Shown here piece by piece: positions 33,858-42,564 of a DNA stretch of 64,000 bases. Both the position numbers and the translations under genes were made by a program. The DNA comes from DATHTK01 sp035463295 (GTDB taxonomy: Bacteria; Actinomycetota; Rubrobacteria; Rubrobacterales; Rubrobacteraceae), in the NCBI GenBank assembly GCA_035463295.1, contig DATHTK010000028.1, positions 62,001 to 126,000 of the forward strand. The letters run 5' to 3'. The notes below the pieces were generated by a model. The model saw only the letters and a list, made by a program, of their open reading frames with translations. It did not search any database and was not told the DNA's origin. Within the stretch, counting starts at the first letter, position 1, and the number at the start of each line of letters is the position of its first letter.

Positions 33858-34047
33858 CGCATCTCCTCTCTTGTCTTGTTTGTTCTTCGCCGCACCGCTT
33901 CGCTACCGGCAGCAATCTCCGCTACCACATAGACCTCGGCTACCTCGAATCGTACGCTGGCGGACACAGCTTCATCAGCGAGCCCACAGAACTGCGAGCT
34001 GCCCGTCGGATGGCTCGCTCGGGTTTCGGACTTCCGCGCCGGCCGCG

Positions 34048-35454
34048 CTACCTGTTTGCCTCGACGATCGTCTGGAGCTCCCTCTGGAGCCTCTGGACGG
34101 TCTCTTCCGGCGAAACCTCACCCCTCAGGTTGGCGTTGAAGGCGCCGGCGAGCCTCCTGGAGATCTGGGAGTAGAAGGGGGTGGCCGGGCGCGACCGGGA
34201 GTTGTTCCTCACCACGGTCCCGCCCCGCTGGATAACAGGCACCTCGTCCAGGATCTCCTGGTCGTCGTAGAGCTCCCTCAAGGTCGGCAGGAAAGAACCC
34301 TCGATTGCCCGGAACTTCTGCTGCTCGGGGGCGGTCATGAACTTGATGAAGGTCCAGGCGGCGTCTATGTTCTGCGAGTCGCGGTTCACGTACATGTTCC
34401 ACCCGCCGAGGCAGCTGAAGCTCTGTAGACCCGGCTCGGCGACAGGCAGCGGGGCGATGCCTACCTGGTCCTGGTTTACCTGTCCTTCCTGCCCGAAGAT
34501 CTGGTACATAAAAGGCCAGCCGCGCAAGAACACGGCATCCCCGGCGTTGAAGGCGTCGAGCGAATCCTCCTCCCTGAAGCCCGCGACCTCCTCCGGGGAG
34601 ATGCCCTCCTCTACCAGGCCGCGCTCTATCTCGAGCCCCCGGATCGAATCTGGATTGTTGATCAGGATCTGGTTGGGCGTGATGTTGAAGATCTTGTCCG
34701 GGTCGTTGACGGTGATGTTGCCCGTGAGCACGTTCCCGCCGGCGTTCCAGATAAACTCCAGGCCGTTGACGACACCACCTTCGTAGTCGTCCCCCTGGAA
34801 GACGAAGCCATAGCGCGTCCCGGCGTCGTCCATGACCTGGCTCGCCATCTCTACGAGCTCGTCCCATGTCTCGGGGGGACCGTCGAACCCGCTCTCCTCC
34901 AGCAGGTCTTGCCGGTAGTAGAGGAGCCCGGCGTCGGTGAACCACGGCACGCCCCAGAACTTGTTCTCGTAGGAGACGGACGTGATGGGGGCCTGCAAGA
35001 ACGCGTCGGGCACCCGCGGGCTGTAGTCGGTGTACATGCGGCGGGTTATGTCCTCGAGCCAGCCGTTGGATGCGAACTCCGCGTTCCAGATCACGTCCCC
35101 CCCTATTACGTCTATGGGAGGGGACACCCCGGCACCGAAGTCCGAGGTCACCTCGTCGAAGTACTCGTCGGTGATGCGGGACATCTCCCGATACTCGACC
35201 TCTATCTCGCCTTCGTGCTCCCGGTTGAAGCGGTCGACGAGCTCCTCGAGCGTTCCGGAGTCGTCGGGACCGAAGGAGAAGATGATCCTCGCGGGCCCGT
35301 CACCCTGTTGCCCCGCACCGTTGCAGCCCGCGAGGGGACCTCCGAGCAACGTGGCCCCCGCCAGACCCGCGCCGCCGACCTTCAGGAAGTCCCGGCGGCT
35401 CAGGCCCTTCGCCGTGGCCAGAGGTCTCTTACCTGCTGCTCTTCCACGCTCCAC
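34048..35454 (-). CDS. ABC-type sugar-binding lipoprotein (Tat-exported)
   Basis: A 468-residue extracellular solute-binding protein, family 1. The twin-arginine signal SRRDFLKVGGAGLAGATLLG ends in lipobox LAGC. The mature part has ELVDRFNREHEGEIEVEYRE, the GVPWFTDAGLLYYRQDLLEE hinge, FLRGWPFMYQIFG and FIKFMTAPEQQKF, all typical of trehalose/maltose-type binding proteins. GTG 35454 follows AAGGAGGAG by 8 nt; the frame is open to 35511. No ABC permease or ATPase is adjacent. It follows the SSS symporter by 60 nt, an odd pairing. Confidence 0.85.
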   Translation of the reverse strand: MERGRAAGKRPLATAKGLSRRDFLKVGGAGLAGATLLGGPLAGCNGAGQQGDGPARIIFSFGPDDSGTLEELVDRFNREHEGEIEVEYREMSRITDEYFDEVTSDFGAGVSPPIDVIGGDVIWNAEFASNGWLEDITRRMYTDYSPRVPDAFLQAPITSVSYENKFWGVPWFTDAGLLYYRQDLLEESGFDGPPETWDELVEMASQVMDDAGTRYGFVFQGDDYEGGVVNGLEFIWNAGGNVLTGNITVNDPDKIFNITPNQILINNPDSIRGLEIERGLVEEGISPEEVAGFREEDSLDAFNAGDAVFLRGWPFMYQIFGQEGQVNQDQVGIAPLPVAEPGLQSFSCLGGWNMYVNRDSQNIDAAWTFIKFMTAPEQQKFRAIEGSFLPTLRELYDDQEILDEVPVIQRGGTVVRNNSRSRPATPFYSQISRRLAGAFNANLRGEVSPEETVQRLQRELQTIVEANR

Positions 35455-35514
35455 GCTGGCTACTCCTCCTTCCGGCCGCTCACGACCCGGCTTCTTTTCG
35501 CTGATCGACACCCT

Positions 35515-37101
35515 CTACGCCCACCAGATCACGACCACGGCCGTGACCACGAGCAGTGCGACCGCCAAGTAGCGGTAGTTCTGGTACCAGGGCTTGCCCC
35601 TGAGCTCTTCCGTTTCCTCGCGCCACAGGCGCGGACTCCACGTGAGCTCGTCCGTCACCTCGCGCGGCGGCGCCGGGGTGAGTAGGCTGATCACCGTCAT
35701 CATTATGAGGCCGCTCGCAAACGAGATGCCGGCCGCGTACAGAAACTGGATGTTGACGTATCCCAGCACCTGGACGAAGACGAAGCCTAGAGCACCGAGG
35801 GGGAGCAGCGTCACGAGCGTGGCGAAGGCGGCCTGCTTGGTCGCCCGCCTCCAGAGGACGCCCATGAGGAAAACGGCGACGATCGGCGGCGTCACGTACG
35901 AGAGCAGGGACTGCAGGTAAGCGTAGAGCGTGCCGAAGCGGGCGATCTGCGGGGCCCAGGTCACCGCGACGACCAGCGCGCCCGCCGTCGCGAAGCGCCC
36001 CCAGGCGACCAGAGCGCGCTGGCTTGTGTTCGGGCGGACGGTCCTGACGAAGTCCATGGTGAACAGCGTCGAGGCCGAGTTCAGGACCGAGTCCACGGTG
36101 GAGGTTATAGCGGCCACCACCGCCGCGAGGATGATGCCCCTTACGCCGACCGGCAAGAGATCGAACGCGAGGGTGGGGAAGACGAGGTCGGCGTTGTCGA
36201 GGTTGGGGTACAGTGTCAGAGCCATGGTGCCCGGCAGGATCATGAGGAAGAGCAGCGGGACCTTGAGGAAGCCGGCGAATATGGCGCCCCAGCGGCCGTG
36301 GTCCAGGCTGCGCGCCCCCAGGGTGCGCTGCACGACGACCTGGTTCGTGGTCCAGTAGTAGGTCCCGATGACTATGACGCCGGTTAAGAGACCCGGCCAC
36401 GGAAGGTCCGGATTGTTGGCGGGCTGGATGATGTGAAGCGCTCCCTCGGGCGCTGCCCGCTCCACCGCCGCCCACGACGGGATCGCCATGAAGGTCAGTA
36501 ATGCCACTATCGTCCCCCCGATAAAGAGGACGACGGCCTGGATGGTGTCGCTGATCACGACGGCCCCCAGCCCCCCGAAGATCGTGTAGACCGCCGCGAG
36601 GACCGCCAGACCCAGGATGGAGACCCACAGCGGGATCACCGGGAAGAGCGCCTGGAAGACGAGTCCGCCCGCATACAGCGCCGCAGCCATGTCGATGATC
36701 ATCATCGCGGCCAGGTTGAAGGTCGAGAAGACCATGCGCGGACCCCGACCGTAGCGCTTTTCGAGGAACTCCGGCATCGTGAAGGCCCCGCTCCTCAAAT
36801 AGAAGGGCAGGATAAAGAAGATAAAGACCACGAGTATGACGGACGTCATCCACTCGTAGGAGTAGACGGAGATGCCCTGGCTGTATCCAGCCCCGGCGAG
36901 CCCCACGAAAGAGGCCCCGCTCATGTTCGTCGCAAAGAGCGAGAACCCGATCAGGGGCCAGATAAAGTTCCGACCGCCGAGAAAGTAGTCTTCCGAGTCT
37001 TCCTTTTTCCCGCTGAGCAGGAGGGGGATGATCCGGCTCAACACCAGGTACCCTATGAGGATCCCGATATCCAGCCCGGTGATGTCAAATCTCTCGGACA
37101 T
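35515..37101 (-). CDS. Sodium:solute symporter (SSS family, SGLT-like)
   Basis: A 528-residue symporter with about 13-14 helices: YFLGGRNFIWPLIGFSLFATNMSGASFVG near the N-terminus (the family SGASF segment), MPEFLEKRYG, and VVAAITSTVDSVLNSASTLF, which holds the Na+-site serines. SGLT-like proteins couple Na+ to sugar uptake. ATG 37101 is chosen because GGAGGGGG precedes it by 5 nt; the frame is open further up. uspA lies upstream (94 nt) and the sugar-binding lipoprotein downstream on the same strand. Confidence 0.87.
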   Translation of the reverse strand: MSERFDITGLDIGILIGYLVLSRIIPLLLSGKKEDSEDYFLGGRNFIWPLIGFSLFATNMSGASFVGLAGAGYSQGISVYSYEWMTSVILVVFIFFILPFYLRSGAFTMPEFLEKRYGRGPRMVFSTFNLAAMMIIDMAAALYAGGLVFQALFPVIPLWVSILGLAVLAAVYTIFGGLGAVVISDTIQAVVLFIGGTIVALLTFMAIPSWAAVERAAPEGALHIIQPANNPDLPWPGLLTGVIVIGTYYWTTNQVVVQRTLGARSLDHGRWGAIFAGFLKVPLLFLMILPGTMALTLYPNLDNADLVFPTLAFDLLPVGVRGIILAAVVAAITSTVDSVLNSASTLFTMDFVRTVRPNTSQRALVAWGRFATAGALVVAVTWAPQIARFGTLYAYLQSLLSYVTPPIVAVFLMGVLWRRATKQAAFATLVTLLPLGALGFVFVQVLGYVNIQFLYAAGISFASGLIMMTVISLLTPAPPREVTDELTWSPRLWREETEELRGKPWYQNYRYLAVALLVVTAVVVIWWA

Positions 37102-37194
37102 TAACGCCCCCCTCCGCTTTCCGCTGCCGAACGCCTGGTCTCCGCGCTGAAAGAGCCGTACTTCGGACAAACCCTGCCTGGCAGAAGCCGCCCG

Positions 37195-37641
37195 CTATTC
37201 ATGCTCGTCTTCCCGTACCACCATGACCGGGCAGTGCGCGTGGCGGACGATGCTCTCGGCATCGCTGCCCAGGAGGATCCGCGCGATCGTGCCCTGCCCC
37301 CGGTTGCCTATGACCAGCAGCCCCGCCCGTATCTGCTGGGCCAACCGCACTATTTCCACGTCCGCCCGCCCCATCTTGAGGTGGACGTCCGCGAGGTTCC
37401 CGCCGGCCTCCTGAATCTTGCTTACCTCCCCATCGAGCACCTGCTGGGCCTGTTGCCTGAGCCGCTCGAACTGGGCGTCGGACAACGTGTCCGGCACTGC
37501 CCACGGCGACAGCAAGCCGACGTGTACGACGTGCAGCTCGGATCCTGTCTCCCTCGCCAGGTCGACCGCCGCGTCCCGGGCCCGGGCCGAATCTTCTGAG
37601 CCGTCGGTGGCCAGCAGAATCGTCCTGGGGAAGAAACTCAT
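37195..37641 (-). CDS. Universal stress protein (UspA family)
   Basis: A 148-residue single Usp domain. The N-terminal ILLATDGSEDSARARDAAVD and the ATP-binding signature GNRGQGTIARILLGSDAESIV (G-2x-G-9x-G-S) are intact. ATG 37641 follows AAGGAGA by 7 nt. It is followed on the same strand by the SSS symporter. A close paralogue lies at 41048-41500. Confidence 0.9.
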   Translation of the reverse strand: MSFFPRTILLATDGSEDSARARDAAVDLARETGSELHVVHVGLLSPWAVPDTLSDAQFERLRQQAQQVLDGEVSKIQEAGGNLADVHLKMGRADVEIVRLAQQIRAGLLVIGNRGQGTIARILLGSDAESIVRHAHCPVMVVREDEHE

Positions 37642-37937
37642 CCCTGTCTCCTTTCGAGTGCCGGGGCGCGTGGCTTGTGAAGAGCGAGTCGGCTAGCAGC
37701 GGTGGTGATCGACTCGGATACGTCATCGCGTATGGGGATGTGCACGGCCAGGGAAAATCGGCTAGGTACCTGCTTTCCGCCTGGAGATGTGGCTTCTCTC
37801 TTGATGGTTCCCCATCCCTAGGTGACGCGTGTTTCCCAGTGTAGTTTCGCCTACCGTCCGACGCAAGCCTCGAACATGCTTGCGGGCAGAAAAGTGCTCT
37901 TGGAGACCCGTAGAGAGCGGTCTCGTATCCGGGACGC

Positions 37938-38927
37938 TCAGAGGTCCTCGAGCGCGCCTCCCGAGCGTGCGGAGTCAAGCAGAGCGGCGATGGCGCGGGC
38001 GTTGCCCAGGATCTCCCTGGGGCCGACGGCGGGTTCGCGGTCTTCGCGGACCGCGGCGGCGAACTCTTCGAGCTCGGCGCGGTACGGGTCGGCGCTCTCG
38101 AAGGTCTCGGTGCTCTTCTCGCCGCCGCGCTCGACGTGTATCGTCCCCCCTGACTTGTCCGCCCGGAACGGGGCGTCGAGGGAGATGGTGCCCTCTTCGC
38201 CCACGATCTCCAGCCGCTCCCGCCGGGCCGAGGAGATGCTGCAGGAGATGACGCCCAGGCCGCGGTCGAACTCGAGAACGCCGGCCAGCTCCCTGTCCGC
38301 GCCCTCCGCGTCGAAGAACGCCCGAGCCGAGGCGCGATGGGGCTCCGACCCGAAAACGAACCTGAGCCCGCTGACGCAGTAGCAGCCCACGTCGCCCAGG
38401 GAGCCCCCGCCCAGAGACCCGATGCCGCGCACGTCTTCCGGGTCGTCGAGGCGGTGCCCGAACTGCGCGACGGCCTGGCGCACCTCACCGACGGCCCCCT
38501 CGGAGAGCAACTCTCCGAGGCGGAGCGTCTGTGGGTGGAGGCGGAACATGAAACCCTCCATCAGTATGAGGTTCCGGCTCTCCGCGAACTCGACCGCCTC
38601 TTCGGCGCTCTGCCTCTCCAGCGCGAAGGGCTTCTCGCACAGGACGTGCTTGTTAGCCGCCAGCGCCTTTTTCGTCCACTCGGCGTGCATCGAGTTCGGA
38701 AGCGGGACGTAGACGGCGTCGATGTCGGGGCTCTCGAGGAGGGAGTCGTAGTCCTCGAAGAGCTCCGCCTCCGCCGCCGCCTCGCGGACCACTCGCGCTT
38801 TTCCGCCGCCGCGGGTGGCGACGGCGGCGATCTCGACGCTCTCGGTCCTGGCGGCGGCGGGGATGATGCCGCCGAGCGAGATCCTGGCGGCCCCGAGAAT
38901 CCCTAGGCGCAACGTCGAACGTTCCAT
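37938..38927 (-). CDS. Gfo/Idh/MocA-family NAD(P)-dependent oxidoreductase
   Basis: A 329-residue sugar-type dehydrogenase. The Rossmann motif is GILGAARISLGGIIPAAA, the cofactor/substrate segment is KHVLCEKPFALERQS (EKP motif), and a GGGSLGDVGCYCVSGLRFVF stretch is typical of the substrate domain. Substrate not predictable, probably a sugar or inositol derivative. It lies between uspA/SSS and the HD hydrolase, all on the minus strand, but with a 296-bp upstream gap from uspA. Confidence 0.88.
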   Translation of the reverse strand: MERSTLRLGILGAARISLGGIIPAAARTESVEIAAVATRGGGKARVVREAAAEAELFEDYDSLLESPDIDAVYVPLPNSMHAEWTKKALAANKHVLCEKPFALERQSAEEAVEFAESRNLILMEGFMFRLHPQTLRLGELLSEGAVGEVRQAVAQFGHRLDDPEDVRGIGSLGGGSLGDVGCYCVSGLRFVFGSEPHRASARAFFDAEGADRELAGVLEFDRGLGVISCSISSARRERLEIVGEEGTISLDAPFRADKSGGTIHVERGGEKSTETFESADPYRAELEEFAAAVREDREPAVGPREILGNARAIAALLDSARSGGALEDL

Positions 38928-38969
38928 GTAGATCCCTCCCTGTGTCGTCCCGACGGATTGTACCCGGGG

Positions 38970-39545
38970 TCAGGCGGAGCGGCGCCCGGCGAGGACCTCG
39001 ATCTCGCGAACGACCCGGTTGAGCTCGTCCACGATCTGGGTCGAGCCGGACGTTCCGTAAGCCTCGACGAGGGCGCGGTAGTACCAGAGCGTGCCCTCTC
39101 TGCCGCCGGTGAAGCGGTCCCAGAGCGCCTCGCCCTCGGTTCGGAGGTCGGCGAGGATGGTGCGGGCGTTGTGCAGTTTGTCCGCCGAGGAGACGAGCCG
39201 GGCCGACCCCGAGAGGCGGGCGGCGCGCGCGACGTAGGCCTCTTTGCGCTCCTTCCACGGCGGTTTGGGCGTGACGTCGGTGTCGGAGCAGTCGGCAACG
39301 ATCTCCGCCACGGCCGGACCGTAGCGCGCCGCCAGAGACCTCTTTGTCTCCGGCGTATCCTCTATCGCGTCGTGCAGGAGGGCCGCCACGACCTCGTCCT
39401 CGGTGCCGCCGTTCTCGCCCACGATCGACGCGACCGCCAGAAGGTGCGTGACGTACGGTATATCGGTCCCCTTCCGGGTCTGGTCCCGGTGCAGCCCCGC
39501 GGCGTGGACGAGGGCCTCCTCGAATCGTTCCCCGTAGATCCTCAC
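38970..39545 (-). CDS. HD-domain phosphohydrolase (MESH1/SpoT-hydrolase-like)
   Basis: A 191-residue HD protein with motif THLLAVASIVGENGGTEDEV followed by ALLHDAIEDTPETKRSL, as in the RelA/SpoT hydrolase domain, and SADKLHNARTILADL, which is the family ExxSxxKLxxN-like element. It would hydrolyse (p)ppGpp or a related nucleotide. GTG 39545 follows GGAGGAG and lies 1 nt after the yihY stop, so the two are probably co-translated. Confidence 0.83.
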   Translation of the reverse strand: MRIYGERFEEALVHAAGLHRDQTRKGTDIPYVTHLLAVASIVGENGGTEDEVVAALLHDAIEDTPETKRSLAARYGPAVAEIVADCSDTDVTPKPPWKERKEAYVARAARLSGSARLVSSADKLHNARTILADLRTEGEALWDRFTGGREGTLWYYRALVEAYGTSGSTQIVDELNRVVREIEVLAGRRSA

Positions 39546-39546
39546 G

Positions 39547-40530
39547 TTACTCCTCCAGGCGGGTCGGGCGGACGTTCGGCTTCCTGTCGGCCTCGGGCAC
39601 CTTCTCACCTTCGTCCTTGCCGCCAGGGATGTGCCATTCGATCACCTGGTTCATCTCGGCGCCGATGAGCATGATAACCGCCGAGTAGTAGATGTAGAGC
39701 ATCAGGATGATCACGCCGGCCAGAGATCCGTAGGTCTCGTTGTAGGAGCTGAAGTTCCCCACGTAGAAAGAGAAGAGCAGCGAGAACAACAGCCAGAAAG
39801 CAAAGGCGAGAACGGCGCCGGGGCTGATCCAGCGGAATCTCTGTTCGGCGGCCGGGGCGAAGTAGTAGATCAGGGCGAAGACGAAGAGGACGACCAGCGC
39901 TACGATGGGCCACTGCACGATGGTCCACACCGTCTGGTAGATGGCCCCGAGCCCGATGGCTTCGGCCAGGCCGCCGCCGATGGAGCCGCCGAAGATAACG
40001 ATGCCGAGGGCGACGAGCATCAGCACGACGACCGCGAGCGAGATAAAGATCGAGATGCCGTAGACCTTCCAGAACGGCCGGTCCTCTTCGACCTCGTACA
40101 TGACGTTCATCGCCTCCATCACGGACCGGAAAGCCCCGGAGACGCCCCACAGAGCCAGGAGGATCGAGACTATCGCCCCGACGGTGAACGCGCTCTCCGC
40201 CTGACTTTGGGTGATGCTCAGGAGCTGTTCTTCGATGAACTGCGTGGCCGACTGGGGAAGTATCCCGGAGAGGTTCTCGATCATGGTGTTGACCAGGTCG
40301 GTGGCGTTGAAGAGGCCGAGCAGCGAGAGCAGGAAGGTGAAGAACGGGAAGAGCGCGAAGAGGGCTTTGTAGGTGAGATTGCCGGCGAAGGCTATCACGT
40401 GATCCTCGCTCACCTCCTTGAAGGTGAGCTTGAAGAAATCTACCAGCCCCAGGTCCTCGGTCATGGGAACCCCGGCCTGGTTGCCTTTGCTCTCCGCTTT
40501 CTCGAGTATACGTCTGCCGGGGATCTTCAT
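39547..40530 (-). CDS. YihY/BrkB-family membrane protein
   Basis: A 327-residue protein with about six helices. YihY hallmarks: FFKLTFKEVSEDHVIAFAGN, LTYKALFALFPFFTFLLSLL, the ILLALWGVSGAFRSVMEAMN region and YFAPAAEQRFRWISPGAVLA. Biochemical role not established in this family. A GGAGGGCGAG site precedes the ATG. The HD gene follows with a 1-nt gap. On the other side is a 517-bp gap shared with divergent uspA. Confidence 0.88.
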   Translation of the reverse strand: MKIPGRRILEKAESKGNQAGVPMTEDLGLVDFFKLTFKEVSEDHVIAFAGNLTYKALFALFPFFTFLLSLLGLFNATDLVNTMIENLSGILPQSATQFIEEQLLSITQSQAESAFTVGAIVSILLALWGVSGAFRSVMEAMNVMYEVEEDRPFWKVYGISIFISLAVVVLMLVALGIVIFGGSIGGGLAEAIGLGAIYQTVWTIVQWPIVALVVLFVFALIYYFAPAAEQRFRWISPGAVLAFAFWLLFSLLFSFYVGNFSSYNETYGSLAGVIILMLYIYYSAVIMLIGAEMNQVIEWHIPGGKDEGEKVPEADRKPNVRPTRLEE

Positions 40531-40823
40531 CGTCTCGCCCTCCGGAAATGCGCGTGTTCGTGCCAGATCAACCCTCCTAGTGTACCCGGGGAGCGCGCCT
40601 TATCTAACGAGCGTCTACCGATAGGCTCCGAGAACTACATCTCTGTCTCGACCGGCACTCCTTGCTCACCCCGGCGCACCCGCTCTCTCATTCGTAGGAC
40701 CACCCGCTGTCATTCGAGCTTCTGCTCGCAGAGGTCGTTGGCTTCGTGAGACGGCCCTCGGCAAGGTAGCCGACCTCGGCGATCCGTATACCGCAGAGCG
40801 GGTGGCCCTCGTACTCTACCCTG

Positions 40824-40848
40824 AAGGGACAGAGGACCTCTGTCCCTT
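40824..40848. promoter_or_regulatory. 25-bp palindromic operator overlapping the uspA -35
   Basis: AAGGGACAGAGG, a single A, then CCTCTGTCCCTT: a perfect 12-bp inverted repeat. Its right end runs into TTGAGC (40847-40852), the -35 of the promoter below. This looks like a DNA-binding-protein operator; a terminator is unlikely as no transcript should end here. No regulator gene is adjacent. Confidence 0.6.
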
Positions 40849-40874
40849 GAGCTGCACTGCTTTATTGATACAAT
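40847..40874 (+). promoter_or_regulatory. Sigma-70-type promoter of the plus-strand uspA
   Basis: TTGAGC (40847-40852), a 16-bp spacer and TACAAT (40869-40874). Start would be near 40881, giving a leader of about 165 nt before ATG 41048. Confidence 0.6.
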
Positions 40875-41047
40875 AATCACAGGCGCTCCTTGGGGTGTTC
40901 TACCGGGCGATGGGTCCCGCCCGCCGCTTCTGAAGAGAGAGCGGGCAACCGGCCGCGATAGGCGGCCTGATGGCTCCTGGCATGCTGTAAGTAGGCTGCG
41001 CGGCATGGGGCCTCTCTCCTTGCCGCTGACGGAAGGAAAGGAGCATC

Positions 41048-41500
41048 ATGAGCATCTTCCCGACGACGATCCTGCTGGCTACAGACGGCTCCTCGGATGC
41101 CGAGCTTGCCCTCGGTACCGCCGTAGATCTGGCCAACAGCACAGACTCGGAACTGCATGTGGTGACCGTGGCGCCCGGTTACCCTTCCTACGACGTTCGA
41201 AACCCTGCCGTGGTCGAACAACTCCGTGAGGAGGCCGAGAAGGTACTCGGAGAGCAGGCCAAAAAGGTCGAGCAGGCCGGTGGCAAGGTCGCTGAGAGGC
41301 ACCTTCGGATAGCCGGACGGCATCGGGCGGACCAGATCGTGGAGGTCGCCGAGGATATCGGTGCGGGCCTCATCGTGATGGGTAGCCGGGGCCTGGGCGG
41401 GATACGGCGAGCCCTGATCGGCAGCGTCTCCGACTCGGTCGTTCGCCACGCCCACTGCCCGGTCCTGATCGTACGCCCGGAGGAGGCTAGAGCGGCGTAA
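41048..41500 (+). CDS. Universal stress protein (UspA family)
   Basis: A 150-residue Usp domain, paralogue of 37195-37641: ILLATDGSSDAELALGTAVD and GSRGLGGIRRALIGSVSDSVV (ATP-binding signature intact). GAAAGGAG lies before the ATG. It has its own promoter behind the 25-bp palindrome, so it can be regulated separately from the first uspA. Confidence 0.9.
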   Translation: MSIFPTTILLATDGSSDAELALGTAVDLANSTDSELHVVTVAPGYPSYDVRNPAVVEQLREEAEKVLGEQAKKVEQAGGKVAERHLRIAGRHRADQIVEVAEDIGAGLIVMGSRGLGGIRRALIGSVSDSVVRHAHCPVLIVRPEEARAA

Positions 41501-41532
41501 GGCGGCTCTTCGTGACGTTGGGCAAGATACGC

Positions 41533-41858
41533 CTACTGGCCTGGTTCGTACAGATCCACCTCCGCGAGGGTGATGAGGCCGCGGTTGAGGACCTCCCTGA
41601 CCCTCGGCAGAGCGGCTTCGATCTCTTCGCGGCTTCCTACGGCCTCCACTACTACCGGCAAATCTGTGTGGAAGCGCAGCGGGCGCGCTGAGAGTACGCA
41701 GAAGCCCGGTCGAAGCCCATGATGCCGTGGTGGATCGAGAGGTCCTCTATGCCGGCATGTGCGAAGGCCTCGGCGATCAGCGTGCGGGTGGGACGCTCGC
41801 CGAAGGTGGCCGAATCCCTGAGATAGATCCGGGCGCGAGTCGCGGAACGGAAGGCCAC
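41533..41858 (-). pseudogene. DUF190-family gene with frameshift
   Basis: GTG 41858 opens ATRARIYLRDSATFGERPTR and GIEDLSIHHGIMGFDRASA, the usual DUF190 N-terminus, then shifts frame near 41680. In the other frame the family C-terminus continues as RFHTDLPVVVEAVGSREEI, then EAALPRVREVLNRGLITLAE, to a TAG at 41533. One missing base near 41680 explains both. It lies 3 nt after another broken DUF190 gene. Confidence 0.75.
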
Positions 41859-41861
41859 GTG

Positions 41862-42125
41862 CTACCCGGATCCCTCGTCGAGGATGACCTGCTCGGGTTC
41901 CACCTCAGAGCAGACCACTGTCACCTTTGTAACCGCGTCCCGGAGGAACGGGAGGAATGCGCATATGCGTTCCTCTTCGTCCACTAGGTCCACGCTGATG
42001 GGAAGGTTCTCCGCCAGCACCAGCATACCCGCCGTGGAGATATCCGCCTGCAGCGCGCAGCCCATAAAGCCCTTGAAGACCGTCGCCCCACCCAGGCCGT
42101 GCTCCCCAGCGGCAAGGCTGCAAGT
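41862..42125 (-). pseudogene. DUF190-family gene lacking its 5' end
   Basis: The reading frame from about 42125 down to TAG 41862 encodes HGLGGATVFKGFMGCALQAD and LVLAENLPISVDLVDEEERI, then CAFLPFLRDAVTKVTVV, the middle and end of a DUF190 protein. The family N-terminus (about 35 residues) and any start codon are missing: the sequence beyond 42125 changes to an integrase tail. DUF190 genes often neighbour crcB/fluC, which is absent here. Confidence 0.7.
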
Positions 42126-42137
42126 GAAGGTTGCGTA

Positions 42138-42221
42138 ACGCTAGACACTTACTCCCACGTGCTGCCCGGCATGCAGGAGAAAGCGGTGAACGCCATTACC
42201 AAACTGCTCACAGGGAACTAG
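42138..42221 (+). pseudogene. C-terminal tail of a tyrosine recombinase (integrase)
   Basis: In frame to TAG 42219: TLDTYSHVLPGMQEKAVNAI and then TKLLTGN. LDTYSHVLPGMQ is the well-known end of phage- and ICE-type integrases, with the catalytic Tyr (codon at 42150). Nothing upstream resembles the rest of the enzyme; the DUF190 remnant begins within about 15 bp. It is a relic of an element that once sat here. Confidence 0.75.
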
Positions 42222-42551
42222 GAAATAGTTGCAGTCCGGTCTTGCAGGCTTGGCATGTTGAGTACGAGGTGTCCTCGCAGATGGTGAGTCGTAGACTATG
42301 ACTCAGGCTCAGTCCTAACGGACCCTTCCTTCTAGGTCGGAGAAAGCTTCCGACCCTTCGCGGCCCTGAGTACCGGCGCCAGGCAGATGTCGGGACGGGG
42401 CCACGTGTACCGCCGAGCACGCTCCTACGGGCATGCCCGACGACCTTTGGCGCGCACCCTACGGGGTAGCGGCCTGCCGGTGCGCGGCGGCCGGACCACA
42501 CGAGTAGAGTAGTTCGTGAGGAGTTGCACACCGGCCCTACCCAAGCTCGGT
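42222..42551. other. Intergenic, no gene seen
   Basis: About 330 bp between the integrase tail and the promoter at 42552. A minus-strand frame (42208-43059) crosses it but is an artefact of the coding strand beyond. No hairpin or repeat stood out. Confidence 0.5.
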
Positions 42552-42564
42552 TAGAATGCACCGT

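Larger units (their letters stand above)
40531..41047. other. Divergent intergenic region between yihY and uspA
   Basis: No gene is supported in these 517 bp. It holds the 25-bp palindrome and promoter listed separately (40824-40874). Frames such as 40710-41006 minus are composition artefacts. The stretch from the promoter to the uspA ATG is a leader of about 165 nt with no obvious known riboswitch. Confidence 0.55.
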
